A stretch of DNA of 7,002 nt. It comes from Acidobacteriota bacterium. GTDB lineage: Bacteria; Acidobacteriota; Vicinamibacteria; Vicinamibacterales; Vicinamibacteraceae. The stretch is from NCBI GenBank assembly GCA_013695405.1, contig JACDAO010000536.1, positions 1 to 7,002 of the forward strand, in the 5' to 3' direction. The position numbers were made by a program, and so were the translations under genes. Under the pieces are notes generated by a model. That model did not search any database and was not told the origin of the DNA. It saw only the letters and a program-made list of their open reading frames with translations. Below, piece after piece: positions 5,741-7,002 of the stretch (position 1 is the first letter of the stretch; each line of letters starts with the position of its first letter).

Positions 5741-6826
5741 ATGCGTCATCACCTGATTGCGTGCGCCGTGGCGGCGCTGGCCGTCGTCGGCGTCCCTGAC
5801 GTCCTCGATGCGGCCGACCCGGTCATCACTCGCGTCTTCGGACCCGAGACCCCGACCGGCCCCTACAAGCACCCGGCCTGCCTGACCGAGTTGTCCAACG
5901 GCGATCTGTATCTGGTGTACTACGGCGGCCAGGGCGAATATGCCAGAGATACGACGGTGTTCGGCGCCCGGCTCGCGAAGGGCACCACGGCCTGGTCCAG
6001 TCCCCAACCAATCGCCCACGATCCATTCCGATCGGTCGGCAACGGGGTCATCTGGCAGGCACCCGACGAGGTGGTGTGGCTGTTCTACGTGGTGCGCTTC
6101 GGCGACACCTGGGGCACCTCGCGAATCCAGGCGAAGGTCTCGAAGGATCAGGCACGAACCTGGTCTGACGCGTTCCCGGTGGCGCTGGAAGCCGGGATGA
6201 TGGTGCGCAACCGGCCGATCGTGCTGCACGACGGCAGTTACCTGCTGCCGGTGTACTTCGAGGACGGCGCCGACCCCGAACTGGTGGGCCCGAAGAGCAC
6301 GTCGCGATTCATGCGTTTCGACCCGCAGGCACAGATCTGGACGACGCTCGGGGACGTGGCGTCGGCGAAAGGCAACATCCAGCCGGCCGTCGTGGAACTC
6401 GCACCCGATCATCTGGTGGCCTACGCGCGACGCGGTGGCAACTACGCGCCGACCACCACTGGCTGGCTGGTGCGATCCGAATCACGCGATGGCGGCAAGA
6501 CCTGGAGCGCCGGCACCGACTCCCCCTTCCCCAACCCGAACTCGGCGGTGGACTTCCTGAAGTTGCGGTCGGGCGCGCTGGTGCTGGTCTACAACGACCA
6601 CATGTGGAAGCGCACACCGCTGATGCTCGCCATGTCCACCGACGCCGATCGCAGCTATCCGCATCGGCGCGCCCTGGCCACCGGTGACAACAGCTACGCC
6701 TACCCGATTGCGTTCCAGGCTGCGGATGGCCGCATTCACCTGGTGTACACCTCCGATTCGCGAAAGGTCATCAACCATGCGGTGGTCGACGAGGCGTGGA
6801 TCCGGGACGCCCCACCAGCTCAGTAA
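5741..6826 (+). CDS. Secreted BNR-repeat, sialidase-fold protein
   Basis: A 361-residue exported protein with a predicted six-bladed beta-propeller of the sialidase superfamily (BNR_2 type). A signal peptide covers about 1-24/25 (hydrophobic core LIACAVAALAVVGV, then VLDAAD). One canonical Asp-box is present, SRDGGKTW (248-255), with degenerate ones at SKDQARTW (134-141) and STDADRSY (299-306). Other family blocks are MVRNRPIVLHDGSYLLPVY (154-172), NIQPAVVEL (212-220), NPNSAVDFLKLRSGALVLVY (265-284), NSYAYPIAFQ (317-326) and IHLVYTSDSRKVINH (332-346). The FRIP motif of true sialidases is replaced by YKHP (42-45), so the first arginine of the sialic-acid triad is missing and sialidase activity is doubtful. 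The wider fold includes enzymes acting on rhamnose-glucuronate and other acidic glycans, which suits the sugar-acid genes nearby (inference). The start has AGGAG 9 bases upstream. It is divergent from the IclR gene across 50 bases. Confidence 0.85.
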   Translation: MRHHLIACAVAALAVVGVPDVLDAADPVITRVFGPETPTGPYKHPACLTELSNGDLYLVYYGGQGEYARDTTVFGARLAKGTTAWSSPQPIAHDPFRSVGNGVIWQAPDEVVWLFYVVRFGDTWGTSRIQAKVSKDQARTWSDAFPVALEAGMMVRNRPIVLHDGSYLLPVYFEDGADPELVGPKSTSRFMRFDPQAQIWTTLGDVASAKGNIQPAVVELAPDHLVAYARRGGNYAPTTTGWLVRSESRDGGKTWSAGTDSPFPNPNSAVDFLKLRSGALVLVYNDHMWKRTPLMLAMSTDADRSYPHRRALATGDNSYAYPIAFQAADGRIHLVYTSDSRKVINHAVVDEAWIRDAPPAQ

Positions 6827-6838
6827 GCGGCCGCCCGC

Positions 6839-6844
6839 TATACT
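6839..6844 (+). promoter_or_regulatory. Candidate -10 box of the ABC ATPase gene
   Basis: TATACT (5 of 6 against TATAAT) ends 6 bases before the GTG at 6851. A -10 box this close would place the transcript start at or next to the start codon, giving a leaderless message. No ribosome site is visible before the GTG, and no clear -35 is found 16-18 bases upstream. Confidence 0.4.
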
Positions 6845-6850
6845 TCGGAC

Positions 6851-7002
6851 GTGTCTGTCCCGGCCGTCTCGCTCGACGGCGTGTCGAAGCGCTTCACGCT
6901 GTACCACCAGGGCGGTGGCGGCCTCAAGGAGCGCCTGCTCGGCCTGGTCGGGGGGCGTCGTGACACGCGCGAGACGTTCTGGGCGCTGCAGGACATCAGC
7001 CT
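6851..7002 (+). CDS. ABC transporter ATPase, polysaccharide-export type (5' end only)
   Basis: Only the first 50 codons plus two bases are present; the gene continues past the right edge. The start of an ABC nucleotide-binding domain is visible: VSLDGVSKRFTLYHQ (6-20), then LKERLLGLV (25-33) and RETFWALQDISL (40-51). The loop between the first strand and the FWAL block, with LKERLL, is typical of ATPases that export O-antigen, capsule or teichoic-acid chains (Wzt, KpsT, TagH). The Walker A motif has not been reached. The start is taken as GTG 6851: the frame gives a typical N-terminus, and the upstream in-frame codons run into the previous gene's end and the TATACT box. It lies 24 bases after the sialidase-like stop but probably has its own promoter and belongs to a surface-polysaccharide block to the right. 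Family call firm; substrate not inferable. Confidence 0.85.
   Translation, partial: MSVPAVSLDGVSKRFTLYHQGGGGLKERLLGLVGGRRDTRETFWALQDIS

Noticed and set aside
6826..6839. AGCGG-CCGC-CCGCT hairpin after the sialidase-like gene as a terminator
   Set aside because: The stem is only 5 pairs, no T-run follows, and it overlaps the TATACT box of the next gene.
1..7002. CRISPR arrays, tRNA or rRNA genes, insertion-sequence ends, phage or defence genes
   Set aside because: I looked for regularly spaced repeats, cloverleaf-type sequences, transposase motifs and terminal inverted repeats and saw none.

Overview
The window is high-GC, densely coded bacterial DNA with seven protein genes, two of them cut by the window edges. 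It has no RNA gene, insertion sequence, CRISPR array or phage gene that I can see, and no non-coding stretch longer than about 125 bases. The organism cannot be named from the sequence. High GC, a Tat-type Bug/TctC-like binding protein beside glycan-active secreted enzymes, and a possible leaderless start would suit a soil or sediment Acidobacteriota (Vicinamibacteria-like) or a similar high-GC Gram-negative. That placement is inference.

Layout. (1) 1-4043, minus strand: a tight three-gene unit read right to left. It holds a secreted 802-residue glycoside-hydrolase-like protein (1635-4043), an HpcH/HpaI-type class II pyruvate aldolase (826-1638, joined by an ATGA stop/start overlap) and a Tat-exported TctC/Bug-type solute-binding protein (820 to beyond the left edge, 5 bases further on). 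(2) 4044-4167: an AT-rich divergent control region with a symmetric TTTATAAA element and an IclR-like dyad. (3) 4168-4851, plus strand: an RraA-like aldolase/decarboxylase. (4) 4878-5690, minus strand: an IclR-family regulator converging on the RraA-like gene, with a small imperfect tandem repeat at the junction. (5) 5741-6826, plus strand: a secreted BNR/sialidase-fold protein divergent from the regulator. (6) 6851 to the right edge, plus strand: the start of an ABC-transporter ATPase of the polysaccharide-export (Wzt/TagH) type, probably a different functional block.

Working model (inference): genes 1-5 form a small carbohydrate or sugar-acid catabolic locus. Two exported glycan-active proteins would release a uronic or other acidic sugar. 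The Bug-type protein would bind a carboxylate, and two cytoplasmic aldolases of different folds, both from families that make or consume pyruvate-type 2-oxo acids, would finish the degradation. The IclR protein is the obvious candidate regulator of both divergent promoters. No substrate can be assigned from sequence alone. The most unusual parts are the GH-like protein, which does not clearly match a characterised family, and the pairing of two different pyruvate-aldolase families with a glycan hydrolase.
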